Shown here: positions 47,101 through 59,069 of the stretch, piece after piece
How the letters are laid out: every line of letters begins with the position of its first letter
Position numbering within the stretch: position 1 is the stretch's first letter
NCBI GenBank assembly: GCA_950106755.1
Contig: OX467089.1
Location: forward strand, 29,183,345-29,247,344
Source: Climacium dendroides
Lineage: Eukaryota; Streptophyta; Bryopsida; Hypnales; Climaciaceae
Reading direction: 5' to 3'
DNA length: 64,000 bases
Program-made: the position numbers and the translations under genes
The notes under the pieces: generated by a model
What the model was told of the DNA's origin: nothing
The model's input: the letters and a program-made list of their open reading frames with translations, nothing else
The model's database searches: none

Positions 47101-47666
47101 GGTTCTACCGCCATTTTCTTTCCATTCACCACTTCCGTACGACGCACTTGGATTTCAAGAGGGATCTGAATTGATTCCACAGCGTCCTCTAATACTTTCT
47201 TTTTTTCACTTGCTTCAAGAAGTTGCGCCTTCGGAACAAACATATCAAGGATATGTTTCTGATGTTTGCCAATCGCAAGTGGCAATGTCGCTACCGTAGG
47301 ATACGTACTCCAATCCACCTAACGGCCCAGTATGAATTCAGCGTAAACCATGCCTGCCAAGCTGTAGTTAATTTTGCCCTTGTTCATAGCCTTCTCCGGA
47401 AATAGGGCCTTCCACACCTCCATTGAACGGTACACAAAATGTTCATTGAGGCAATTCAATGGTTTAAAACAATATTCACGAGTGTAAAAAGGGTGACACT
47501 CTTGAGGCCACAACTTCCCAATGTGATACATTTTCACGTATTTGTGGCACAATTTAGAGGTCCAATACTCCACATCCTCTTTCTCCCAACCCGTCTCAGC
47601 CTTCATGTTGACGTCATCCAAAATGTCAAACCGTAGCTCATGACCAACGCCCTTCAGTTTTGACAT
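44110..47666 (-). pseudogene. Long relic: conserved N-domain, coiled coil, RING finger, basic C-terminus
   Basis: From ATG 47666 an N-terminal block (YVKMYHIGKLWPQ, NYSLAGMVYAEFILGR) is shared with the gene at 54366. It is followed by TAG at 47319 and an acidic/Ser-rich region. A frameshift near 46.6 kb leads to one long frame: Gly/Asn-rich repeats, a coiled coil (about 46230-45880), a RING finger (CSLCQGCF, CRHTFHVFC, CPECRIPL near 45150-45040), then a charged domain ending at TAA 44110. In-frame stops are TGA 46519, TAG 45685, TAA 45514, TAA 44950 and TAG 44899. RING fingers usually make E3 ubiquitin ligases; a role in a TE is unproven. Some stops may lie in unrecognised introns. Confidence 0.6.
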
Positions 47667-47968
47667 CTTCTTGCCTTCAGCTGCAGCACTACAAGCCCCC
47701 GCTATGACTACTTGAGTGTGGAGTACTCACTTGCAATTTTAGAATAGAAATTTCCAATATATAATCTTCGTTCTCTCAAAATATATAATGTGCTTCAATG
47801 TCTCCAAACGTATGTAAGTAACCAAGGAACAAAATCCAATGTAGTATGATCAAAATATGACCCCCACTCTTCACTACATAGGAGCAACTAGCGCGTGAAG
47901 CAATAGTAGCACATCCAAAATGGCAATGATTCCCAAATGGAAAAGTGAAAGTGAGGAAATCTAAGTTG

Positions 47969-48175
47969 GCCGTCCGCCAATATACCCGTCCGCTCCCAGA
48001 CCTAAAAGAGGCCCGGGACCGAACCTGTCCCGGACCACGTAGACGTGGCCCGAGCCGGCGGACGGAGCTGCCCCGTCCGCCGCCGAAGCGGACAGACGGA
48101 CGGCGTCCGACCCGACTGCGTCCGACCGCCCTGTCTGCCTAGTCCGTCGCCTAGTATTTCGAGGCGTCCAAATTT
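47969..48175. repeat. CCGTCCGCC-type tract 5' of the 47.7 kb gene
   Basis: Words CCGTCCGC, GGCGGACGGA and GCGTCCGACC in both orientations, about 300 bp upstream of the minus-strand start at 47666. Confidence 0.8.
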
Positions 48176-48355
48176 TTTCCAATTTGGCATGAAACCTAGG
48201 ATTCTTATCGTCTGCCTTTACTTATTGTTAAATTTTTTGGGTCAATTAAAGTTTCAGCATCCTATGCTTTTGTCATTAACCCAGAAAATCAAAAATAGAC
48301 AAGTTATAATCAGATTTTAAATAATCATTTAGAGTTCTTTGAAGTTTACAGTGAG

Positions 48356-48392
48356 ACCCTAAACCCTAAACCCTAAAACCCTAAAACCCTCA
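48356..48392 (+). repeat. Telomere-like CCCTAAA run
   Basis: Units GACCCTAAACCCTAAACCC followed by TAAAACCC variants. Confidence 0.7.
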
Positions 48393-48399
48393 ACTCTTA

Positions 48400-49080
48400 G
48401 TCTCCTACATTTCAGATTACGCCATTGTTTTGAGCAAATTGTAAATTTGTAATATTCATTTGAAATTGTATGCATACAAATTTTAACTAGACATAAAGGA
48501 TATTATTTTTTTATTTATTTTTTCATCATGTAGGATATTTCAAAGGGAAAGAAAAAAACAAGAACATGATCAATATTAGTAATGAAGTGAAACGTTATAA
48601 TTTACAATTGACCGAATTGAGATGGTGCTACAATCACAACAATTACTTGAAGGGTTTTGGTTTTGGTTTTGGTTTTGAACCTCATGGACAATTTCCATTG
48701 ACTTCAAAGTGTTTTGTACATATGGACTTATGGAGAAGCCAAAAATGTATATAACTTATGCATGTCACACACTTCAACGCCATGTTTGTACTATATTTTG
48801 TAATGCCCTTTTTTGATTAGGATTGTTTTAAAAGTAAGGGTATACAAAGAGTGTAAGACTTCACAGCATTTCTGGAATTAGTAGAACTGTAAAACCCTGT
48901 CGTAATGAAAAAAGCATTATAATCTTCTAATCCATAAAAGATATGTTTTTGGGTGTGTTTTTTTGTTTTTTGTTTTGTTTTGTTATGTTTTTCTTTTTCT
49001 TTTCTTGGAGAATTTGCAACGTGAAGCAATAAAACATTTTTACTTTCTATTTGTATAAGTTCTTCTTTTATCTAAGGCTG
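48400..49080. other. No supported gene
   Basis: AT-rich. Contains a short TTTTGG hexanucleotide run near 48655-48680 and T/G-rich runs near 48955-49010; no coding region recognised. Confidence 0.5.
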
Positions 49081-49086
49081 GGTTTA

Positions 49087-49218
49087 TACTGTGCCTAAGG
49101 CCGGATGGAAGGCTGTCCGGATTTGCCTTCGATCCGTTCTTCAATCCGGCCCCAGTTTTTCCATCCGGCCCTACTTAATCTAAACCCCTTGGGCCGGATT
49201 CTAGGGCCGGATTTTCAA
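49087..49218. repeat. Isolated CCGGA-rich patch
   Basis: GGCCGGATGG, TCCGGATTTG, AATCCGGCCCC and GGGCCGGATT in both orientations. It is the same word as the elements at 26.8 and 51.0 kb but has no associated frame. Confidence 0.7.
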
Positions 49219-49726
49219 TTCATGTACTCTTCAATTTTCTTAAGGCTCAATTAAAAAAAAATATAAAAATATGCATGTTTATCTTTTATTTCTTTTTTAA
49301 TTAAAAACAAAGATTTTTCTCTTTTTTTTCATTTTTCTTTTTGTTTCTATATATTTTATTTCTAAAATACAAAAAGAAGTTTATTTATTTATTACTTAAA
49401 AATAAAAAAGAAATTTAATATTTTGGTTTTCCTCTTATATAGAATATGCATTTGTAATCAACATGTTTAATGCTAAAACATAGGTACTTTATTGTAGTCA
49501 CTTAGATGATTTTCCTTTAAAATTAAATAAAGTAAATCCATAAGGGAGTTGCTCTAAAAACACCCGTGCTCTAAGAGTGATCATGACGGAGAGGTACATT
49601 TTGCTTTAGTGAATGTACTAGCACATTTTAGGACATGGTCACTTTTAATGACCATTGCCTTTCAACTTAAAAAAATTCATAACTAATTACAGAAAGATCT
49701 AAAAAATATGAAAGAAATCAAGTCAC

Positions 49727-50060
49727 CAAAAAAATATGAGGATAAAGGGCCTAATATGCATTTCAAAATCTACTCTACAATTTTTTAAATGAATCTTTAA
49801 TGTGTTTTTTTCTCCAAGATTTAGTGTATTTGAGGCTCATTTCCAAAAGCCCTCAACACTATGAAAGTCAAGTTTGTGATGGACACTCTTGTACAAAATC
49901 TTGAATAAAAAAATCATGATCAATCATTTTGAAAATTGGATTTTTGATGCTAAAATTAGATTTAAAATAGACTTTAATATATATATATATTATATAAACT
50001 ACTAAGAATAGCAACTTGGTTAAGTATTATTAGACTTCAAAATATAGTTCACACCAAAGT
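49727..50060 (+). repeat. Dispersed AT-rich repeat, copy 2
   Basis: Co-linear with 17296-17570 (TCACCAAAAAAATATGAGGA, TTGTACAAAATCTTGAATA). The remaining 49.2-50.35 kb is AT-rich with no gene. Confidence 0.75.
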
Positions 50061-50372
50061 TTTGTGCCTTGGATATTTAAAAATTTAGAAAGATTTGGAA
50101 AAATGCCAAATAAAAAAGAAATTGAATCTCTATTCTCATAGATAATTTTCTTTCTTATTTAGTATTTAGGAAGCTTTAATTCATTTAATTAGGATTTGTT
50201 ATGAGATTTCAATTTGTTTTCATCAATTTTTTTTGAGATTTCAACTTATGTCCTGTTATAAATTCTGAAAATTTCACTACATGCCATATTTATTTTATTT
50301 TTTAATTAATTTTTAACGAATCTGACTTGAGTATAGGGTATTCCAAGTGATGAACTTCAATGTGCTAGAAAA

Positions 50373-50590
50373 ATGGCCCGTCCGTTGTCCATTCGTTGTG
50401 CGTCCGCTATCCGTCTGACCGTCCGCCGCCCGCTGTTCGTTTGCCGCACGGTCGGAGCGTCCGTCCACGGGATCCATCCGATGCAGTCATCCGCAGTTCG
50501 TTGAGGCCGTGCGATTGGACGCGCCGGGGCATATTGCCCGTCCGATCTGGCAGTCCGCCCGTCCGCCCGTCGGATTCGGGCAATGATGTC
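50373..50590 (+). repeat. CCGTCCGCC-type tract 5' of CCGGA element copy 2
   Basis: CCCGTCCGTTGTCC, CCGTCCGCCGCCCG and GTCCGCCCGTCCGCCCG words in gene-sense orientation, about 450 bp before the ATG at 51043. CCGGA words begin straight after it. Confidence 0.8.
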
Positions 50591-51042
50591 AGCATCGGTG
50601 GACGATATAAAGAGGGGCGCTGTGGGAATCCGGAATCCGGAAACGGATCAATAATACATGAAGTAGGTGCGAAAAATAGGAAAAATAAAAAATTTCATAG
50701 TTAGAACGTGATTTTTGGATAAGATAACTCAAATTAGGAAATAAGCGTTCCGGCACAACCCGTAACCGGAACTTATCCGGATCTGGATTCACCCGGAACA
50801 CAGGAACCTACCGTATAGGTCTCGTAGCTACAGAAGTAGGATACCGTTAGTACAACAAACCTGTAGCCGTTGTCTTGAATTTCGTAGGAAGACGGTTTAG
50901 TATTAAAGCTCTTTGCCTAGGGTTTTCCTCTTCACTTTCCTGTTTTGCTTTTCTGAGACTGTCCGTGTGAGTAGTTGAGAGAAAGAGTGGTGAGTTAGCG
51001 ACTGAATTAGGGTTACTTCTCCCTCGTTCTGACTTAGATCTT

Positions 51043-52991
51043 ATGGCATCCGAACCAATACGGAAGGTAGTGGTATCTGCCCGAGTTATCTCTCCGGCCA
51101 TTCCGGATAACTCGGAACTACACAAGCAGTTAGAGGAGGACTTAACTAAGTTAGGATGTGTCGGTCTACTACACCGACCATGGAACCTCAAGAGTGAAGA
51201 TATGATTCAGGAGCTACTTCATGGTGTTCCGAATCAATATGAGCTCACTTTGAGAGGGCGGCCAGTCGCGTAGACCGAGGACATCTGGGTGGACGTCTAT
51301 CAGTTCCGGAAGAGCGGGAACGGGTTAGCATCGAGGACGGACCATTTTGTAGCTGGGAAGTTCACTGGATCTGCAAACCCTAAGGACGGATTTGCTATTA
51401 GCGAATGCAAGGACGAGAGACATAGGCGGATACTAGAATTTCTCATTCCCATCTTGTATCCGGAAAAACCGACACGGATTACCATTACGGTGGCCAATAC
51501 TATTTTCGGAGCTATGGAGAACCGGGTGGTGCACTGGGATAGAGTCATAGCCGGGATAGTGGCTAAATTAGCGGATCATGTGACCCGAGCAAAGGCAAGT
51601 CTAGTTAGCACCTACTTGTTCCATCTGTACTATCAGCAGGAACTTTTGAGTGCAGTGGAAGTAATCCAGTATGACACCGGAAAGGCGATTCTATCATACG
51701 GACTTTCCGGGGAGGAGGCGGAAGATCCAGTCGAGTCGGATCCGGAGGAACTTCCCGAGGAATGTTTGACCGATCCGAGGAACAAGAAGAGGAAGTCAAC
51801 CGATCCGGGGTCGCGATCTAAGCCACCGGCGATGGAGAGGGGGGAGTCCAGCAAAGGACCTGAAGTGGAAACGGAATCAGCATTTTTCAATGTTGGGCTC
51901 GAGTGGATACATGAGGCCAAGGTACTCCACGACAGCTTGGCAGATTTGGTAATAGATATCGCGGAAGTGTTGAAGGTGGAGTCGGATCAGATTGTGGAAG
52001 CTGTCAAGCGACTGCCCAAACCGGAAGACCTAAAGAGGAGGGAGGAGCGGATCCAAGAGTTGGAGGCGAAACGGAACCAACTCCAGGCTCAAGTGAATTG
52101 GGCGGAAGGGGAAATGGCAGCTTCAAAGGAGAAAGAGAAAGAGGCTCTCGCTCTGGTCAAGAATCTATCCGAAGCAGTCAACATCAAAGCCGACCTCGTC
52201 ACGAAAGCTGCCTTGTTTGACTCAAAGCTAATATCAGAAGGCCACATTACCGGAACCAAGGTAGTGACCATCCTCGTAGACTTCACTGCGAAGATAGAGC
52301 GAGTTTTGAAGGAGATCCAGCAGCTATTGGCGACTATCGATCCAAATCAGGTGATGGATTTCTCCACCTTTCCGGAACTTCCTTTTGTCTCGGGTACTCC
52401 AGGGAGACCGGTGGCGGATCGTGCAACTCGAATGGAGGGATTGAGGGGGATACTCACACCAGCCGAGCCTTCCGCCAACAAGATGCGGATGACGGAGCTG
52501 AATTTGAGGTAGCTTCGGAACCGGAACCTGAGTCCAGCGTGAAATCGGTTCCGATGCCACCCAAATTCTCAACTCCGGAAGTTCCCAAGTCACAGACAAT
52601 GCCGAATTTGATGACCGGATCATTCAAGGTTCCGGGACAGCAAGTCAGAGGAGACCTCATCAACTGGATTGGTGGAATGACCAATCCGGCTCGGACTAAT
52701 CCGAAAGGATTTGCACACATGCAAGAGACCACGCCGGAAAAGAGAAGCAAACCCGCAACATTGGAGGATACACCGCCAGAGAAGGAGAAGGAAGTTCAAG
52801 TCATCGAAGACTCCGAGGAGGAGAGTGCCCACTCCACTTCCGGAACTGAGGACGACAACGATCCGTCTCCTACAACACGCCATATCCAGACTCGAGTTAC
52901 AACGAAGACTATGCCAGCTAAAAGTACGAAAGGGACACCTACCAGTCAAGCAGGGAGCCGCTCAAGGAAAGGGCGGAAGCCAAAGCATTAG
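51043..52991 (+). pseudogene. CCGGA-element gene, copy 2 (unknown coiled-coil protein)
   Basis: ATG 51043 opens MASEPIRKVVVSARVISPAI, then a domain shared with copy 1 (LHRPWNLKSEDMIQELLHGV, ILYPEKPTRITITVANTIFG). TAG at 51271 sits where copy 1 has Trp (TGG). A single frame then runs to a TAG at 52510; a frameshift near 52490 joins it to an acidic, Lys-rich tail ending at TAG 52989. The middle is Glu/Pro/Ser-rich, and the region near 52030-52330 is coiled-coil-like. No recognised catalytic motif. The 5' leader is CT-rich. CCGGA/TCCGG words run through leader, all codon phases and 3' part. Confidence 0.65.
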
Positions 52992-54030
52992 AATCCATAG
53001 GAAAAGAAGTATAGGATCCGGATCAAGTTTCCGAACATGGGCCCGATTTCCGGAATCTTAGGCGGATAGTCAGGATGTCCGGCAATTTCGGACGATAGTT
53101 ATTAGCCTTTCCGGATATTTCGGAGGTTTAGTGATTAGTTGCCTGGATTTCCGGGTTTCCTTTTTAGGCTTTCAGGAGTTGACTTTGGATTTTTGTGTTA
53201 GTATTTTAAGGGCAGGTCAGTTAGTGGTCTGCCATTCCATTCTACTCCATCTTAGTGCTTTCACGTATGTATTACAATTTTCTTTCTTAATCTAAGTCAG
53301 TCAGGGTGCTTCTAGCTGCACTTTACTTAGACGGAATCTTTGGCTCAGTGTATGCATGTATGTTTGTATCCTTGTACTAGAGAAAGAGAAGGGAGGGAGA
53401 GGAGGAATCTGGATCTTGAGCTACGGATCTCTTGGGGGTGGAGCTAGTCAGAATGAATGCAAGCAGAGTAAGGGAATGTGAGAGTTACGTGCCTTTAAAT
53501 TGCCGGAACGGCAATCCGGATAAGAAGGTAGAGGTCCCTGCGAGTCCAGAACTAGGAGGGTTCTGTGCGGAGATAAGCAACCGCCAAAGGAAAGGAACTC
53601 CCACTACTCCGGAAGGTCTACCCGCCTCTCCCTTTAAGTACATTGTCTTCTCCTTGAGATTCTATTCCTTTGGGTCTATGAGTTCGGATCCATCGTTGTA
53701 GTAAGAGAGGTGTGAGAATTTCTTTGTGTGACCTGCTTCCGAATCGGCCAATCCGGAAACTGTGAGAGAATACTCCTCCCTCCTCCTACAACTGTGTTGT
53801 CTTGGGTGTGTTGTTAGTTAGGATTTGGGTGCAGAGAGGTTTGTTGAGTTCCCACCCCTTTCTAGATCAAGGGCGGACCCTCTAAGGGTAAAACAGAGGC
53901 AACAAAAACCAATAACGGAAGAAAGACGGAACTCAATTCTGAGTGTGTCCGGATCCGGAACGGAATCCGGAATATCCTAAGTTTCCGGAGAGAGGTAGGG
54001 AAAGTGAAAGAAGGGGGATTAAGTGAGTAG
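52992..54030 (+). other. 3' part of CCGGA element copy 2
   Basis: CCGGA/TCCGG-rich without a supported frame. CCCTCTAAGGGTAAAACAGA at 53878 matches the 3' part of copy 1 near 29347, so this is shared element sequence. Confidence 0.6.
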
Positions 54031-54365
54031 TCACAATCCGGATGCTTCTAATTCAATCGATATCTTACTAGAAGTTCCCTGGAACGATAATTCGTGTCAT
54101 CTTGCAACAATTTGTCGTTGTAAGGATACTTACGGTTAACTGCGCATACAACAGGCGCGGACGGCCCATTCCGCACAGTTGTTTCCCTTGCGGAGTGGGC
54201 AGATCCAGCACCAATTGGTATCTGTGAGCCCCTTCCGACTTGGAGCGTGAACAACTGTGAATGAATTAACTTAATTTTTTGTAATCTTTTCATCACCTTC
54301 TCAATTATAGAAATTGTAAACTTCTCACTCAAACATTGCATTCGGTGCGGAAAAGAAGGATTACC

Positions 54366-55472
54366 ATGGCTCCAAAAGGATTTATCAATCCGCTCAAGAA
54401 GAGTACAAAGGAAAAATCACAAGACATGGATTGGTACGCCTACTTCAACCACTTTTGTGTGGCTAAAGAGGGATGGCAATACGAGCCCAAAGCAGTATGG
54501 ACTTGCACAACGTGCCGAGAGTATGTGAAAATGTCACACATTGCAAAACTCTAGTCAGCAAATAACACGGCTGTGTTAGAGAGACAAGTGAGACAGTGGG
54601 AAGGTCCCATGAACACTTGCAAGAGTGAACATTTCAAGCAGAGATACGAGGAGATTTGGGCATCTTGCAGTCTAGGTGCTTCCAAACCAAATCTCATGAA
54701 CTATTCCACCATGGCAATGATTTAGGCGGAGATTGTACTCTAGAAAGACGTGGATTGGCATACGGTGCCTGCAAAGGACAAGAAGACCAAATTGAGCTGT
54801 GACAAAGCGGTGATAGACACCAATTGGGTTGGCCCAAGCGATTGCATGCCGGAGTGGTCTAATCGTGGTCAATTTGGATTTCCTCTGAAACCATTGCCAG
54901 ATGCAGAGGACAATGATGATGATGACGAAGAAGACTTACCACCTCCACCTCCACTTCCACAAAGGCACGAACATCGAGAAGAGCGCGAAGACTTGGACTT
55001 CCAAAATCAATTGCGAGAGGCAACAAGAAATAGTATTTTGGATCAAGGTCGCCTGCGTCAACAACGGTCACTACCTCGTCATGATCGTGATGTGCGTTGC
55101 CCGCAATATGGAGGAGGAAGTTCACGTTTTAGCCCTGACCCCCACGATGACTTCCAAAACATACGAGGAAGCCATGGAAGCACAAGGTTCACGGACTACG
55201 GTGGATCTCAATATGGTGGGTCGCAATTCTATCCGGGGACGGGAGGGCCGGACTCATATGGGTCTCGCGGAAGCTCATACTACACCGACTCAAGCGAACG
55301 AGGGACAAGAGGGTCCAAGGCAAATGCATCACCTCCTCCACCTCCACCATTTGGAGGTCCATACTTCTCTGATTATGGACAAGGAGGAGGGTCTGGCGGA
55401 TATGGGCGATCTGGTGGCTTCGGTCCCACACCCCAAGGTCAAAATGACGATATTAGTTCGGATTCAGAATAG
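54366..55472 (+). pseudogene. Paralogue of the 47 kb N-domain with a Gly/Ser/Tyr-rich tail
   Basis: The ATG is in a good context (ACCATGG). The frame is continuous with only three TAGs (54552, 54723, 54741). EYVKMSHIAKL and NYSTMAMI then AEIVL align with the 47666 gene; TAGs fall where that gene has Trp, Tyr and Gly codons. After the shared VDW block comes a zinc-like or globular stretch (SDCMPEW), a Pro/Glu/Asp run, then a low-complexity tail of GGSQYGGSQFY and PPPPPPFGGPYFSDYG type. Such tails often form condensates or bind nucleic acid, which is inference. Family unknown. No CCGTCC tract precedes it. Confidence 0.55.
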
Positions 55473-55789
55473 AGTATAATGTAGTTTAACTATTTAAAGG
55501 TAGAGTAGAAGATGTCTTTGACTTATTCGGAGGTTATGGATTTACTATTATTGTTTAAATGTATTTTGTGACCACTTTTGTGACCATCATTGGTCAATGA
55601 TGTCACTATTTAAAACTTTGAACATGCACATCTATTGAAAACAATATGTATGGAATACCCCTTCTATATAAGAATACAAGAGACGTATGTTATTTTTTGT
55701 ACTTTATATTATTGAAAACTTCTTTGTGTAGTTTAGTTGTAGTACCAAAAATCTCATCTTGGAAATGCTTGACAGTGTTTTTTCTTTTT

Positions 55790-56340
55790 GAGATTTAGTG
55801 CAAGGGTACCGAATGCAATGTTGACTTTCTGTATTCTTTACTTGCTCTTGGAAGTTGGAAATGAGATTGAAATACAATTAGTTCTGGAGAAAAAATTAGA
55901 ATCCAAATTCATTTGGAAGAACTATATAATAGTATTGTGGATTTTGATTAGCCCTAAATAATGTAATTGGGCTTATATACATTAAGCCTTCCAATTTTGT
56001 GTCACGAAGTTCATAGGTTTGACTTGCAAGAAATATTTGAACTCTTTTTTGCAATTTGAACACCCTCATAGGTAAACATTATAATTTTTAACTCCATAAG
56101 GGATATTGTTGTGCTTTCTTTTTTTCCATGATCTCTAGCATGTCTAGTTTGAATTTGTACGGTTAAAAACTTAAAATTCTAAGAAAATGATAAATGTAAT
56201 GAAAATATTGGCATTTCTTCAGAAGTAAAAATTTCAAGAAATTTAAGGAAGTTGAGAAGAAGCCTTAGGTCAATTTTTTTAATTATTAGGCATTGAAATG
56301 CCCAAATGCCCAATTCCTCCCAAACAAGAAGACCTACATA
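55790..56340 (+). repeat. AT-rich direct repeat, copy 1 (second copy about 59070-59660)
   Basis: Shares in order TGCAAGGGTACC, GATATTGTTGTGCTTTCTTT and CTAGTTTGAATTTGTACGGTT-type sequence with 59070-59660. In both places the repeat is followed by a CCGTCC tract and then a gene start. Confidence 0.7.
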
Positions 56341-56396
56341 AAGCCTATTGAATGAAAAGAGGGAAAAATCACCCTAAAAATGAGACGGTAGAAATG

Positions 56397-56722
56397 AAGC
56401 GGACGATCTAAAAATCGCCCCCTCTAGACCGTCCGATCACGTAGACAGTTGTCTGTCCGCCCGATCGGACGGACCAAAGGGGGCGGACGACCACCCCGTC
56501 CGCCCGATCGGACAGCCTCTGTCCGACCGTGCGGACCGGACGAGGGGTCCGCCAATCCTAAACCGTCCAATTAGACGGCCAGGAAGAGGCGGACAGCCAA
56601 TCCGTCCGCCCAATCGGACGGACCCGACAGGGCGGCCGATCAGACGACCTCCGTCCGTTGTAGGACTGGAATGAGGTTGTCCGCCTCATATAAGAGAAGC
56701 GGACGGACCGTCCGCTCTCACT
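56397..56722. repeat. CCGTCCGCC-type tract 5' of the kinase-like gene
   Basis: Dense GGACGG and CCGTCCGCC words, including the self-complementary CCGTCCGCCCGATCGGACGG twice. It ends about 160 bp before the ATG at 56884. Confidence 0.85.
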
Positions 56723-56883
56723 TTTGCCTTCTCCCTTACATGCAAGACAGAGCGGAGAGCTTGGTGGTTTGACCTCCATTGGCTCCTTTCTTTGGGTGGG
56801 TAAGAGTCTAATATTTGGGGTAACTCTTGCCAAAAAAAATTTTAAACTTTGACGTTCATCATTTATTCTACCGGTTTATCAAC

Positions 56884-58371
56884 ATGCCGAGGGCGAAGAA
56901 GGCTTCCAAGGAGCCAAAGGAAAAAGAAGAAGCCCCCTCTATTCAGTGGACAAGGGAGAATCCCTCGAAGAGTTGCAAAGCATTCTTAATCGAATTGATT
57001 GTGAAGTTTTATGAGACAGAGACTACAGTGTCTCTTGACACTAAATATGTGCGATATGAAGAGGACTGCATCGAGAAATTCTTCGTGGATATGAAGTAGA
57101 GGATGTTGGACGCCTTGTACGTATTGCAATGGATTCATGAAACAGAGAAGAAGAATTTCCCCAAATTTCTTGACAGCAAGGTGCATGATGCATTATGGAA
57201 TGCCTCAGTCATTTTGGATAAATATTGGAGGAAGAAACGCGAAAGTGATGAAGCCTTCGAGTATGTCATTATGAAAGCGGATTTATTCACCAAAAGGTGC
57301 CAACCATTTACGAAGAGGCAGAATAGAGCACGGTCAATTGGTTGGTGGATGAACAAGCTTGGAATGGACCAAGCACAAAATATACGTCGCCTTCTAATAG
57401 CCCTTCCAAAAATGGCCACGGTGATTCTCGTAAATAACAAAATCATATGAGGTGGCTATGCTACAATTCGGAGAGTGCGAATAGAAGGATGTGTGGAGAT
57501 TCATCCATCATGGGAGTTTGCAGCAAAGATGTCTCTCGAAAAAGGTGAACGACTTGCTTTTGCAAAGATGGAACACAATACTAAGACTATGGCAGTGAGA
57601 ATTCCGCATGCTGGAGTGATACGTTTTTTTGCAGTGCACTCCAAAAAGAATGAAGGATATTCATTCTGGTGGAACGGCGATACATTGCGTGAAATGATGC
57701 GTTAGGATGACGACTATCCAGACAACATAGCCCTTCCAGTGCTGTATAAGCCGTATATAATAGAAGAAGAAATCATTGCTACTAAAAATCTGAAGCGATT
57801 TAGAGCCAAACGCGTGGAGCTTGCATGGGCATTACTGCACATCATGAATGCGGTGCACACCGCTGGACATCTCCACAACGACATTTCTCCGGACAACATT
57901 ATGTTTCATTTTCCTAAAGATGAGTCCCGGGTTTACATTGGAGTTTGTGATTGGGGGATGACTACAGTGATGAGCGAGCCCATGAAGTCGTTGTATACAT
58001 TCACATCAACAGCTGAAAAGAACGAAGCTATAAAGATGAGGTGGTGGGTGGATCCCACTATTACCTATGTACACGGAAGAGATGCAGATGTGCAAAACAT
58101 CCCTTCTCTTTCCATGCAATCCGAGCAGTATGTTGTTGCTAAATTAGCTGAACGGATCAATAGGCAGTGCATGTCGGAGGCGTATCACAAGTTGCAGCGT
58201 GAATCAAGTAGCTCACATGTCAAGTACCTCCATCCACAATTTGTACAGGTGTTTGATACTTACTTGAAGCACGTTCAGAACAAAAAGAGTACTTTGGCAC
58301 AAGTCATCTTCCGTTTTAGTACTTCATTCAACTGGCCTATTTCGGATGAACACTTCCGTGGTTCATATTGA
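56884..58371 (+). pseudogene. Protein-kinase-like ORF, three in-frame stops
   Basis: One frame of about 495 codons from ATG 56884 (MPRAKKASKEPKEKEE, basic). The C-terminal half has kinase landmarks: a Gly-rich loop GGYATIRRV, a Lys in FAAKM, the catalytic loop HNDISPDNIM, and DWG in place of DFG (VCDWGMTT). The N-terminal 190 residues are not recognised. Stops are TAG 57097, TGA 57448 (immediately before the Gly loop) and TAG 57703, with no frameshift. The catalytic residues are kept despite the stops. A truncated paralogue lies at 62746-63033. It could phosphorylate Ser/Thr on host or element proteins, but pseudokinase status cannot be excluded. Confidence 0.65.
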
Positions 58372-59069
58372 AGTTCAAGAATAGTTTATATAACTATATA
58401 GGCTGGTAGTATGCATAGATGTCAAGTAGTATGTATGCGAATTACATAGTTGCATAGCATATGTGCACCATTTTGATTTTTTAAGACCAATGAATGCCAA
58501 TGTAGTTGGACTTTTATGTGCCTTTGTAATTGGCGAGGATATTTTAATTGATAATGATTTTTAAAGTGTGTGAATTGTCCCTATTTTTTGTCATTGTTGG
58601 TCTGCAATTTTGCATAGAAAAGTCTAAAACCTTGCAATTACGGAAATTGTGATTTTTTAAGTTGGTATTTGTAAGATTGGGAAGTTTTTGTTTTAAATTG
58701 TATGGTCTTCCAATTGTTCAATTTGCCATGTATGGTTGAAGATATTCAGTTGGACAATGTATTATGTATAATTGTAAATTGTCTTTTAGATTCTAGAAGC
58801 ATGGTTTTTTGTTTGGTACCAATGGTATGTTGTTAATTTTTTTAATGCAACAGGTTTGTCGGCTTCATTAAGATGTTAAAAAAAAATAGTAATTACCCCC
58901 TAAATGCTTGAGGCACCAAAATATTAAATATGGTGTTTGCAAAACTTTGAAGTTCAGTAAAACTTAACTATTTTTCATCATTTTAGTAAGCTAATAATTT
59001 TGGGAAATTCTTTTTGAAGTCTACTTTTGGCTCTAGAAGTCCGATCTTGCAATTAAAGGACAATGATTT
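58372..59069. other. 3' flank of the kinase-like gene
   Basis: AT-rich, without frames or recognised repeats. Confidence 0.5.

Noticed and set aside
50396..50704. Arg/Pro-rich open frames in the CCGTCC tracts
   Set aside because: Open only because the tract is GC-rich and lacks stop triplets; no protein motif, and similar frames occur on both strands at other tracts.
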